Assembly (NCBI RefSeq): GCF_004799685.1
Contig: NZ_CP031311.1
Location: 1 to 64,000 of the forward strand
Source of the DNA: Halobellus limi
GTDB lineage: Archaea > Halobacteriota > Halobacteria > Halobacteriales > Haloferacaceae
Length of the DNA: 64,000 nucleotides
Direction: 5' to 3'
Position numbers and translations under genes: made by a program
Part shown: piece by piece, positions 56,923 through 64,000 of the stretch
Layout: each line of letters opens with the position of its first letter
Position numbering within the stretch: the stretch's first letter is position 1
Notes under the pieces: generated by a model
Told to the model about the DNA's origin: nothing
Seen by the model: only the letters and a program-made list of their open reading frames with translations
Database searches by the model: none

Positions 56923-58206
56923 ATGGCCGAATACATCGTCACGAACGGCCGGACCGTGGCCGGCGACTCCGTCGACGTCGAGGTCCGTGCGGGAGCGATC
57001 GACCGCCTGGTTCCCGCGGGCGACGGCGACCCGGACGCGTTCCCCGCCGACCGTCGGTACGACGCCGACGGCCGGCTGGTGACGCCACCGCTCGTCGAAC
57101 CCCACGTCCACCTCGACGCGACCGGAACGGCCGGCGATCCCTCCTGGAACGACAGCGGCACGCTCGCGGAGGGCATCGAGGTCTGGGCGGAGTACAAAGG
57201 CGACATCACCGTCGAGGACATCCTCGAACGAGCGACGCGGACGGTGGAGTGGTACGCCTCTCACGGCGTGACGCGCATCCGGACGCACGCCGACACGACC
57301 GAGCCGTCGCTGACCACCGTCGAGGCGCTGGTGGAGCTGAAGTCGCGGGTTTCCGATCTCGTGGACCTCCAGGTCGTCGCGTTCCCGCAGGACGGGATCC
57401 TCACCGACGAGTCGCACGAGGACCTGCTCGAAGACGCCGTCGAGATGGGCGTGGACCTGGTGGGCGGGATCCCGCACAACGAGTACACCCGCGAAGACGG
57501 CGTGCAGAGCGTCGGGATCGCGTGCGACCTGGCGGAGCGACACGGCCTCCCGCTGGATCTCCACATCGACGAGACGGACGACCCGAACTCGCGGTTCACG
57601 GAGGTGCTCGCCAGCGAGGCGATAAAGCGCGGGATCGGCGACCGCGTCACGGCGAGTCACACGACGGCGACGCACTCGTACAACAACGCCTACGCCGACA
57701 AACTGATCTCGATGCTCGCCGAGAGCGGCGTCTCCGTGGTGACGAACCCGCCAGATAACTCCGTCCTGCAGGGCGCGTACGACGACTACCCACGGCGGCG
57801 CGGTCACACCCGCATCGACGAACTGCGCGAGGCCGGCGTCACGGTCGGGATCGGCCACGACTCCGTGCTCGACCCGTGGTACCACTACGGCGTCGCCGAC
57901 CCGCTGGACGCGGCGTTCATCCTCGCGCACTACGCCCACATGGCCGGTCGCGCCGACGTCGAGGTGCTCTGGGAGATGCTGACCGACGCCAACGCCGAGG
58001 TCTTCGACGCGGACGGATACGGTCTCAGCGAGGGCGACGAAGGCTCGCTCGTCGTCTACGACGCACCCGACGGCTTCAACGCCCTGCGGACGCAGGCCCC
58101 GCGGACGCTGGTGCTTCGAGAGGGCGACCCGATCGCGCGGACGGAGCCGAGCACGACGACGGTGCACCGGTCGGACGGGGCGGTCGACGTCGACTACAAG
58201 CGGTAG
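56923..58206 (+). CDS. codA: Cytosine deaminase
   Basis: A 427-residue amidohydrolase. Metal-binding motifs are EPHVHLDATG, RTHADTTEP, LHIDETDD (catalytic Glu) and ASHTTATHSY. The C-terminal part includes IGHDSVLDPW. It converts cytosine to uracil and ammonia, salvaging pyrimidine taken up by CodB. The length is close to bacterial CodA. No adenosine-specific motif is seen. The promoter may be in the codB-codA gap. Confidence 0.88.
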   Translation: MAEYIVTNGRTVAGDSVDVEVRAGAIDRLVPAGDGDPDAFPADRRYDADGRLVTPPLVEPHVHLDATGTAGDPSWNDSGTLAEGIEVWAEYKGDITVEDILERATRTVEWYASHGVTRIRTHADTTEPSLTTVEALVELKSRVSDLVDLQVVAFPQDGILTDESHEDLLEDAVEMGVDLVGGIPHNEYTREDGVQSVGIACDLAERHGLPLDLHIDETDDPNSRFTEVLASEAIKRGIGDRVTASHTTATHSYNNAYADKLISMLAESGVSVVTNPPDNSVLQGAYDDYPRRRGHTRIDELREAGVTVGIGHDSVLDPWYHYGVADPLDAAFILAHYAHMAGRADVEVLWEMLTDANAEVFDADGYGLSEGDEGSLVVYDAPDGFNALRTQAPRTLVLREGDPIARTEPSTTTVHRSDGAVDVDYKR

Positions 58207-58306
58207 CGCCGACCGTCAGTCGCGGCCCGCGAGGGCGCGACCCGTCGACCGCGGGATCCCCGCGGTGTTTAAATACGATCGCGAACGAGATGCGGGCAGA
58301 TTCCGA

Positions 58307-59371
58307 ATGCCGGGTTCCGACTTCGATGGCTCCTCGATCAGGGTGCTCGATCTGTTCTGCGGCGGCGGCGGCCTCTCGGAGGGCTTCCTGCAGGCCGGTT
58401 ACGACGTCGTCGCCGGCGTCGACGTCGACGAGGACTTCCTCGCGACCTACGAGCACAACCACGAGGACGCGCTCGCGATCCAGGCGGACCTCTCCGAAAT
58501 CGGCCCCGAGGAGTTCTTCGCGGAGCACCCGGTCGACGCGGGAGAAATCGACGTCGTGATCGGCGGCCCGCCCTGCAAGGGGTTCAGCATCGCGGGCCAC
58601 CGCGACCCCGACGACGAGCGGAACTACCTCGTCGGGAACTTCATCGACTTCGTCGAGTTCGTCGAGCCCGCGGCGTTCGTGATGGAGAACGTCCCGGGGA
58701 TCAAGTCGATGGAGGGCGGGGACACCCTCCGGGCGATCCTGGAGGGGTTCGAGCGCGCCGGCTACGAGAAGCCGGCGTACGAGACGCTGAACGCCGCCGA
58801 CTACGGGGTGCCGCAGAACCGCCGCCGGGTGATCTTCCAGGGGCGGCGCGACGGGTCGATCCCGACGTACCCCGAGCGGACCCACGGCCCCTCGAAACAG
58901 GCGACGCTCACGGGGAAACAGCTAGAGCCGTACGTGACCGTCGAGGAGGCCCTCCTGGAGCGGGGCGCGGACGGGGACGAGCGGCCCCCCATCGAGGCGT
59001 TACCGAACCACGAGAAGACGGATCACTCCGCGGAGATGGTCGAGCGGATTTCGGAGGTCGAACCCGGCGAGAGCCTCTACGAGAGTTACGGCGACAGCTG
59101 GCGGCGACTCCCCCGCGACGAGCCGTCGATCACGATCAAGGAGAACCACAACGCGCCGTTCGTCCACCCCGTCGAGGACCGCGTCGGGACCGTCCGGGAG
59201 TGTGCGATCCTCCAGTCGTTCCCCGACGACTACGTGTTCCAGGGGGCCAAGAGCACGCAGTTGAAAGTCGTCGGCAACGCCGTCCCGCCGGGGCTCTCGA
59301 AGGCCATCGCGGAGGCGCTGGCCGGGGACCTAGCAGAGATGGAGCGGAGTCCCGCCGCCAGCGCGGAGTGA
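58307..59371 (+). CDS. DNA cytosine-5 methyltransferase
   Basis: A 354-residue enzyme with all main C5 motifs. I is DLFCGGGGLSEGF, IV is GGPPCKGFS (catalytic Cys90), VI is ENVPG, VIII is QNRRRVIF, and IX is near LQSFPDD with X as VGNAVPP. The target-recognition region (about 185-285) is short. The ATG at 58307 is chosen because TTTAAATA (58268-58275) lies about 25-30 bases upstream of the expected transcript start. Usually part of a restriction-modification system or an orphan; no restriction gene is directly next to it. Confidence 0.92.
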   Translation: MPGSDFDGSSIRVLDLFCGGGGLSEGFLQAGYDVVAGVDVDEDFLATYEHNHEDALAIQADLSEIGPEEFFAEHPVDAGEIDVVIGGPPCKGFSIAGHRDPDDERNYLVGNFIDFVEFVEPAAFVMENVPGIKSMEGGDTLRAILEGFERAGYEKPAYETLNAADYGVPQNRRRVIFQGRRDGSIPTYPERTHGPSKQATLTGKQLEPYVTVEEALLERGADGDERPPIEALPNHEKTDHSAEMVERISEVEPGESLYESYGDSWRRLPRDEPSITIKENHNAPFVHPVEDRVGTVRECAILQSFPDDYVFQGAKSTQLKVVGNAVPPGLSKAIAEALAGDLAEMERSPAASAE

Positions 59372-59437
59372 CAATGGGTCGGATGAGTCGTCGCCGTCGC
59401 GGTCGTCGTCGGGCCGTGTGAGCCGACTCGGACTTCG

Positions 59438-60088
59438 CTACTCCTCTTCTCGCCGCAGCACGTTGTAGCCCTCCAGCACCTTTCCGAGTCGGTGCATCGA
59501 GGCGACGACGACGTCGCAGGACGGCCGCACGGCGTCCTTCGGGACGTAGCCCACGGACAGTCCGGCGACCTCCAGCATCGGCAGGTCGTTCGCGCCGTCG
59601 CCGACGGCGATGGTGCGAGAGATCGGCACGTCGAGGTCGGCGGCGAGTGACTCCAGGGCGTCGTCCTTCGTCCCGGTGATGAGCGGCCCCTCGACCTCGC
59701 CCGTGAGACGGCCGCCCGCCATCGGGAGGCGGTTGGCGACGATGGTGTCGACCGCGACGCCCTCGCGTTCGAGGGCGCGCTCGACCCCACGCTCGAACCC
59801 GCCGGTCAGGATCGCGACGTGGTGCCCGGCCTCGCGGAGGCGGTCGATGAGTTCCGCCGCGCCCGGACGGAGTCGGACCTCGCCGAAGGCCTCTTCGGCG
59901 TCTTCCTCGGAGAGGCCGTCGAGCAGCGACGCGCGCTCTCTCAGACTCTCCGCGTAGGAGAGTTCGTCGTTCATCGCTCGGTCGGTGATGTCCTGCATCC
60001 GCTCGGCGACGCCCTCGCGCTCGCCGAGCAGCACGGTCATCTCCGAGTCCGAGAGCGTTCCGTCGAAATCGAAAGCCACGAGTCGCAT
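59438..60088 (-). CDS. serB: Phosphoserine phosphatase
   Basis: A 216-residue HAD enzyme: motif I AFDFDGTLSDSE, motif II ILTGGF, Lys in TGTKDDALE and motif III GDGANDLPML. Phosphoserine phosphatases share these features (GGF and GDGAND), and the gene is divergent from serA, which makes the serine precursor. It catalyses the last step of serine synthesis. The start at MRLVAFDFDGT is the natural one; the frame is open further upstream. Confidence 0.9.
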   Translation of the reverse strand: MRLVAFDFDGTLSDSEMTVLLGEREGVAERMQDITDRAMNDELSYAESLRERASLLDGLSEEDAEEAFGEVRLRPGAAELIDRLREAGHHVAILTGGFERGVERALEREGVAVDTIVANRLPMAGGRLTGEVEGPLITGTKDDALESLAADLDVPISRTIAVGDGANDLPMLEVAGLSVGYVPKDAVRPSCDVVVASMHRLGKVLEGYNVLRREEE

Positions 60089-60261
60089 ACGCGGGGAATC
60101 GGCGTCGGCGCTTTTCAAATCACCTATCGAGCGGCCGCCTCCGGCGGTCATCGAGCGGTGGCCTCCGACTGTCGAGACCCACGAGAAACGGTAACAGGCC
60201 ACAGAGACCCTGTGAGACCGATGAAGAAACGTTTAACCGGGAACCAGAGATGGGTTAGTAT

Positions 60262-61863
60262 ATGAAGGTCCTTATTACGGACCCGATCGACGACGCCGGC
60301 CTGGAACGCCTCCGAGAGGCGGGCCACGACGTCGAGACGGCTTACGACGTAGACGGTGAGGCGCTTCTGGAAGCAGTCGCGGACGCCAACGCGCTCGTCG
60401 TCCGGTCCGGAACGGAGGTGACCGAGGCGGTCTTCGAGGCCGCCTCGGACCTCGTCATCGTCGGTCGCGCCGGGATCGGCGTCGACAACATCGACATCGA
60501 CGCCGCGACCGAACACGGCGTCATCGTCGCGAACGCGCCGGAGGGGAACGTCCGCGCGGCCGCCGAGCACACCGTCGCGATGTCGTTCGCCGCCGCGCGC
60601 TCGATCCCGCAGGCCCACGCTCGTCTGAAGACGGGCGAGTGGGCGAAAAGCGACTACCTCGGCACGGAACTCAACGGCAAGACGCTCGGGATCGTCGGCC
60701 TCGGTCGGGTCGGCCAGGAGGTCGCAAAGCGACTCGACGGTCTCGGAATGAACCTCGTCGCCTACGACCCCTACATCAGCGAGGAGCGCGCCGACCGACT
60801 CGGCGCCGAACTCGTCGAGTTCGAGACGTGTCTGGAACGGGCGGACTTCCTCACCGTCCACACGCCGCTGACGCCCGAAACGGAGGGGATGATTTCGACT
60901 GGAGAACTGGAACTGATGGGCGGCGGCTACCTCGTCAACTGCGCCCGCGGCGGCGTCGTCGACGAGGACGCGCTCGCCGCGGCGGTCGACGACGGGGTCC
61001 TCGACGGCGCGGCGATCGACGTGTTCGCCGAGGAGCCCGTCTCGCCGGACAGCCCGCTGCTCGACGTCGACGACATCATCGTCACCCCGCACCTCGGGGC
61101 GTCGACCGAGGCCGCCCAGGAGAACGTCGCGACGTCGATCGCCGATCAGATCGACGCGGCGTTCGCGGGCGAACCGGTGATGAACGCGCTGAACGCCCCC
61201 TCGGTGGACGAGAGCGTCTTCCCGCGCATCCGCCCGTACATCGGCCTCGCCGAGACCGCCGGGAAGGTCGCCGCACAACTGCTCGACGGCCGGATCTCCT
61301 CGGTCGAGGTCGCCTACGAGGGCGACATCGCCGAGGAGGACATCGAACTCGTCACGGCGTCGGCGCTGAAGGGCGTCTTCGAACCGCTTGAGTGGCAGGT
61401 CAACGCGGTCAACGCGCCGCAGATCGCCGAGGAACGCGGCATCGACGTGAAGGAGTCGAAGCGGCTCCAGTCGGAGGACTTCCAGAGCCTCGTGACCGTC
61501 ACCGTCGGCAACGAGGACGATTCCCTCAGCGTCTGCGGGACCCTCTTCGCCGGGGACGACCCGCGGATCGTCCGTATCGACGGCTACCGCGTCGACGCCA
61601 TCCCGCACGGCAAGATGCTCGTCGCACGCAACGCCGACAAACCGGGCGTCATCGGTTTCATCGGCTCGGTGCTCGGCGAACACGACATCAACATCGCGGG
61701 GATGTTCAACGCCCGCCGCGACGAGGAAGGCGGCGAGGCGCTCACCGTCTACAACCTCGACGATCCCGTTCCGACGGACGTCGTCGAGACGATCCTCGCC
61801 GACGACCGGATGATCGACGTGAAGTACCTCACCCTCAACGGCGCGGACGACGACGAAGAGTAA
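60262..61863 (+). CDS. serA: D-3-phosphoglycerate dehydrogenase
   Basis: A 533-residue enzyme starting MKVLITDPIDDAGL. The NAD site is GIVGLGRVGQEVA. Catalytic residues lie in NCARGGVVDE (Arg), DVFAEEP (Glu) and PHLGAST (His). The C-terminal ACT domain (GVIGFIGSVLGEHDINIAGMFN) senses serine or holds the tetramer. It catalyses the first step of serine synthesis. The last codons and the sequence beyond the TAA stop are part of a tandem repeat. Confidence 0.95.
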   Translation: MKVLITDPIDDAGLERLREAGHDVETAYDVDGEALLEAVADANALVVRSGTEVTEAVFEAASDLVIVGRAGIGVDNIDIDAATEHGVIVANAPEGNVRAAAEHTVAMSFAAARSIPQAHARLKTGEWAKSDYLGTELNGKTLGIVGLGRVGQEVAKRLDGLGMNLVAYDPYISEERADRLGAELVEFETCLERADFLTVHTPLTPETEGMISTGELELMGGGYLVNCARGGVVDEDALAAAVDDGVLDGAAIDVFAEEPVSPDSPLLDVDDIIVTPHLGASTEAAQENVATSIADQIDAAFAGEPVMNALNAPSVDESVFPRIRPYIGLAETAGKVAAQLLDGRISSVEVAYEGDIAEEDIELVTASALKGVFEPLEWQVNAVNAPQIAEERGIDVKESKRLQSEDFQSLVTVTVGNEDDSLSVCGTLFAGDDPRIVRIDGYRVDAIPHGKMLVARNADKPGVIGFIGSVLGEHDINIAGMFNARRDEEGGEALTVYNLDDPVPTDVVETILADDRMIDVKYLTLNGADDDEE

Positions 61864-61953
61864 TTCGGCGGCGCAGACGGCGAAGGGGAGTTCGACGACG
61901 AAGAGTAGTTCGACGACGCGGACGGCGAAGGGGAGTTCGACGACGAAGAGTGA
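61849..61953 (+). repeat. 45-bp tandem repeat across the serA stop codon
   Basis: GACGACGAAGAG at 61849-61860 (the end of serA) recurs at 61894-61905 and 61939-61950, exactly 45 bases apart. The intervening sequence is largely shared (GACGGCGAAGGGGAGTTC). Each copy is followed by a different stop in the serA frame: TAA, TAG, TGA. The period is 15 codons, so the frame is kept. Confidence 0.92.
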
Positions 61954-61981
61954 TCGATCGGAGGGGGCGGGCGCGCAGAAA

Positions 61982-62545
61982 CTATCGTCGGAGGAATTCC
62001 GGGCGTTCGTCAGGCGTGGCCCGGGAGACGAGCGCGTCGACGAGGCGGCCGGGTCGCGTCTCCGCTCCCGAACGTTCCCGCTCCGCTTCGAGTTCCTGAT
62101 TGGCCTCTTTGAGACGGTGCTCGTACTGATCGAGCACGTACTGCTGCTCTCGACCACGGCGGTCGAGTTGCCGTGCCAACCGCGTGTTCTCGCGTTCGAG
62201 CCGTTTCGCCTTCTCGCGCATCCGTTCGTTCTCACGCTGGAGTTCGACGACCAGATCCAGCAGCGTCGACGCCTGGAGGGTGACGTCGACGCTATCGAGG
62301 GGCGCCCGGTGACTCGCGGTCGATCCGCAGTCGTCGCGGTCGGTCGGTCGTCGTCTGTGTATCGCACTCGCCCGCCGATCGTCCGTTATGTCCGCCCGTC
62401 GAACGTCCGTGGCTGCCTGTCGAACGTCCGTCGCGCCCGCCCCTCGGCGGGGCTCATCTCGATACGCGGAGGCGACGTCACCGCAGCGGATATCGAGGCC
62501 TGCTCTGGTACCGCTCATCGGTCCCTCGGAGAACTCTGCGGACAT
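61982..62545 (-). CDS. Coiled-coil protein of unknown function
   Basis: A 187-residue protein with a polar, low-complexity N-terminal half. Its C-terminal half is strongly helical (ELQRENERMREKAKRLERENTRLARQLD), with leucine/isoleucine heptads typical of a long coiled coil. The start could be the first Met or MSGTRAG nine codons later. TTAATTGTC (plus strand 62551-62559) may be a promoter. Codon pattern is consistent with a real gene but no family was recognised. Confidence 0.55.
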   Translation of the reverse strand: MSAEFSEGPMSGTRAGLDIRCGDVASAYRDEPRRGAGATDVRQAATDVRRADITDDRRASAIHRRRPTDRDDCGSTASHRAPLDSVDVTLQASTLLDLVVELQRENERMREKAKRLERENTRLARQLDRRGREQQYVLDQYEHRLKEANQELEAERERSGAETRPGRLVDALVSRATPDERPEFLRR

Positions 62546-62705
62546 GCGTGTTAATTGTCACCGAGTGACTAAGAAGACCCGTCAGACACGGGACGAACGG
62601 ACGTCAGCCAGGGTCGAGGAACGGGTCGGAGAGCCGCAGCCCGAACAGTCGTATCGGCCGAAAATACGACAGTTCGACCCGCGAGAGGAGAAAACGCGTC
62701 AGCGG

Positions 62706-63971
62706 TCAGTTCGCGCCGATGTGATCGAGGATCGCCCCGAGGTCGTTCGGAACGGGTTCGGGCTTCCCGCCCGCCTCGAACGCGGCGTCGGGGTCCTTCA
62801 GCAGGTGGCCGGTCGTGAGGCAGACGACGTCCTCGTCGGCGTCGACGACGCCCCGATCGCGGAGCTTCTTGAGCCCGGCCACCGAGGCCGCCGAGGCGGG
62901 TTCGACGCCGATTCCCTCGCGGGCCAGGTCGCGCTGGGCCTCGGTGATCGACTCGTCGGAGACGGCGACCGCGGTACCGCCGGTCTCGCGGATCCCCGGG
63001 AGCGCCTTCGGCGCGTTGACCGGGTTGCCGATGCGGATCGCCGTCGCGCGCGTCTCGACCTCCTCCCAACGCTGGGTGTCGTCCCAGCCGTTCTCGATCG
63101 CCTCGACCATCGGGGCGGCCCCCTCGGCCTGGACGCCGGTGAGTTTCGGTACCTCCGCGGGATCGAGCGCGCCCGACTGGACGAGTTCGCGGAACGCTTT
63201 GTACAACGCAGAGGTGTTGCCCGCGTTGCCGACGGGCAGGACGATGCGGTCCGGGAAGCGGCCGTAGTCGTCGCGGAACTCCTCTAAGATTTCGAGGCCG
63301 ATCGTCTTCTGTCCCTCCAGCCGGAAGGGGTTCAGCGAGTTGAGCAGGTACACCTCGCCCCGCTGGGCGAGTTCCTGGACGATGTCGAGACAGGCGTCGA
63401 AGTTGCCGTCGACTTCGAGGATGCGCGCGTCGTGGAGCGCGGCCTGGGCGATCTTGCCGGCCGCGACCTTGCCGGAGGGGAGGAGCACGAGCGTCTCCAT
63501 CCCGCCGCGAGCGCCGTAGGCGGCGAGGGCCGCGGAGGTGTTTCCGGTCGACGCGCACGCGAGTCGGCCGACGCCGAGTTCCTTCGCGACGCGGACGCCG
63601 ACGGTCATCCCGCGGTCCTTGAACGAGCCGGTGGGGTTCATTCCCTCGTGCTTGATCCGGAGCGTCTCGACGCCGACGTCGTCACGGAGCCGCGGGGCCT
63701 CGTGCAGCGGCGTGTCGCCCTCGGGGAGCGTGACGCCCTCCTCGAACGGGAGCGCGGCGCGGTAGCGCCAGACGCCCCGTCCCTGCCCCTGGAAGTCTTC
63801 GAACGTCGGCGGCTCCGCGTAGCGCACTTCGAGCAGGTTGCCGTCCTCGCCGGTGTATCGGATCTCGTCGAACGGGGCGTACGTTTCGCCCGTCTCGATG
63901 TCCGCGAGCCAGACGCCGTCGTCGGCGACGTCGGGGGCGTCCGGCGCGGGAGCGGTGAGTTCGAGGCTCAT
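62706..63971 (-). CDS. thrC: Threonine synthase
   Basis: A 421-residue PLP enzyme converting O-phosphohomoserine to threonine. The PLP lysine is in NPTGSFKDRG. The phosphate-binding glycine region is LPVGNAGN. STGNTSAALAAYGARG and CLTTGHLLKDP are typical of this fold. The N-terminal 60 residues (YAPFDEIRYTGEDGN) are the usual haloarchaeal extension. The start ATG at 63971 is near the window end; the promoter is not fully visible. Confidence 0.92.
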   Translation of the reverse strand: MSLELTAPAPDAPDVADDGVWLADIETGETYAPFDEIRYTGEDGNLLEVRYAEPPTFEDFQGQGRGVWRYRAALPFEEGVTLPEGDTPLHEAPRLRDDVGVETLRIKHEGMNPTGSFKDRGMTVGVRVAKELGVGRLACASTGNTSAALAAYGARGGMETLVLLPSGKVAAGKIAQAALHDARILEVDGNFDACLDIVQELAQRGEVYLLNSLNPFRLEGQKTIGLEILEEFRDDYGRFPDRIVLPVGNAGNTSALYKAFRELVQSGALDPAEVPKLTGVQAEGAAPMVEAIENGWDDTQRWEEVETRATAIRIGNPVNAPKALPGIRETGGTAVAVSDESITEAQRDLAREGIGVEPASAASVAGLKKLRDRGVVDADEDVVCLTTGHLLKDPDAAFEAGGKPEPVPNDLGAILDHIGAN

Positions 63972-64000
63972 TGTCGAATCCCTCGCGTTCGGGCGTGAAA

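Noticed and set aside
59374-59421. 15-residue arginine-rich frame after the methyltransferase
   Set aside because: It is too short and repetitive (MSRRRRGRRR) and has no independent support.
60148-62367. 739-residue minus-strand frame opposite serA
   Set aside because: Shadow of serA; the composition is low in hydrophobic residues and no motif is seen.

Overview
The window is chromosomal DNA from a haloarchaeon (class Halobacteria). The evidence is high GC, strongly acidic proteins, Tat-type lipoprotein signals with a lipobox, near-leaderless genes with TTTAWA-like TATA boxes, an archaeal MC1 chromosomal protein, and an rRNA operon ordered 16S - tRNA-Ala(UGC) - 23S - 5S - tRNA-Cys(GCA). Nothing seen fixes the genus. 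Most of it reads as ordinary core chromosome; no insertion sequence, integrase, CRISPR array or virus gene was recognised.

Layout. 1-8 kb: a membrane-anchored 2Fe-2S ferredoxin with two frame breaks, tRNA-Arg(CCG) followed by repeated copies of its own 3' end, a receiver/multi-PAS histidine kinase with one frame break, haloarchaeal proteins of unknown function and an archaeal phosphoglycolate phosphatase. 8-18 kb: two ABC import operons in series. PhnD-PhnC-PhnE-PhnE (phosphonate/phosphate type) is followed by UgpB-A-E-C plus a glycerophosphodiester phosphodiesterase, which together look like an organophosphate scavenging locus. 18-26 kb: MgtC/DUF4010 membrane protein, zinc alcohol dehydrogenase, VOC protein, a 49-residue zinc-ribbon protein, a PAS histidine kinase, and a nucleotidyltransferase/HEPN toxin-antitoxin pair with two palindromes at its start.

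26.9-33 kb: the rRNA operon on the minus strand, with processing stems (a bulge-helix-bulge around 16S) and several upstream promoters. 33-47 kb: MC1, an AbrB-like small protein, pyrD, then a tRNA-charging and tRNA-processing neighbourhood: valS, a VapBC pair, pheT/pheS, an amphi-Trp protein, trpS overlapping endA, and a zinc-finger protein with a NucS-like N-terminal domain. 47-55 kb: HAD phosphatase, a 22-bp tandem repeat, a Ski2-like helicase, ferredoxin, lipA, two HTH regulators and an EamA-like protein. 54-59 kb: an HNH nuclease-like protein and a C5-cytosine DNA methyltransferase flank a divergent cytosine permease/deaminase pair. 59-64 kb: serB and serA (divergent), a coiled-coil protein and threonine synthase.

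Three genes (ferredoxin, the large kinase, possibly the phosphodiesterase) would be restored by changing one base in a C or G run. Sequencing or assembly error is therefore the first explanation for those breaks. The observations judged most worth a second look are the cytosine-gene/DNA-methylase/HNH cluster, the nucleotidyltransferase-HEPN module with its paired palindromes and non-canonical HEPN motif, the tRNA-Arg tail repeats, the duplicated 3' end of serA carrying all three stop codons, and the nuclease-less NucS-like zinc-finger protein.
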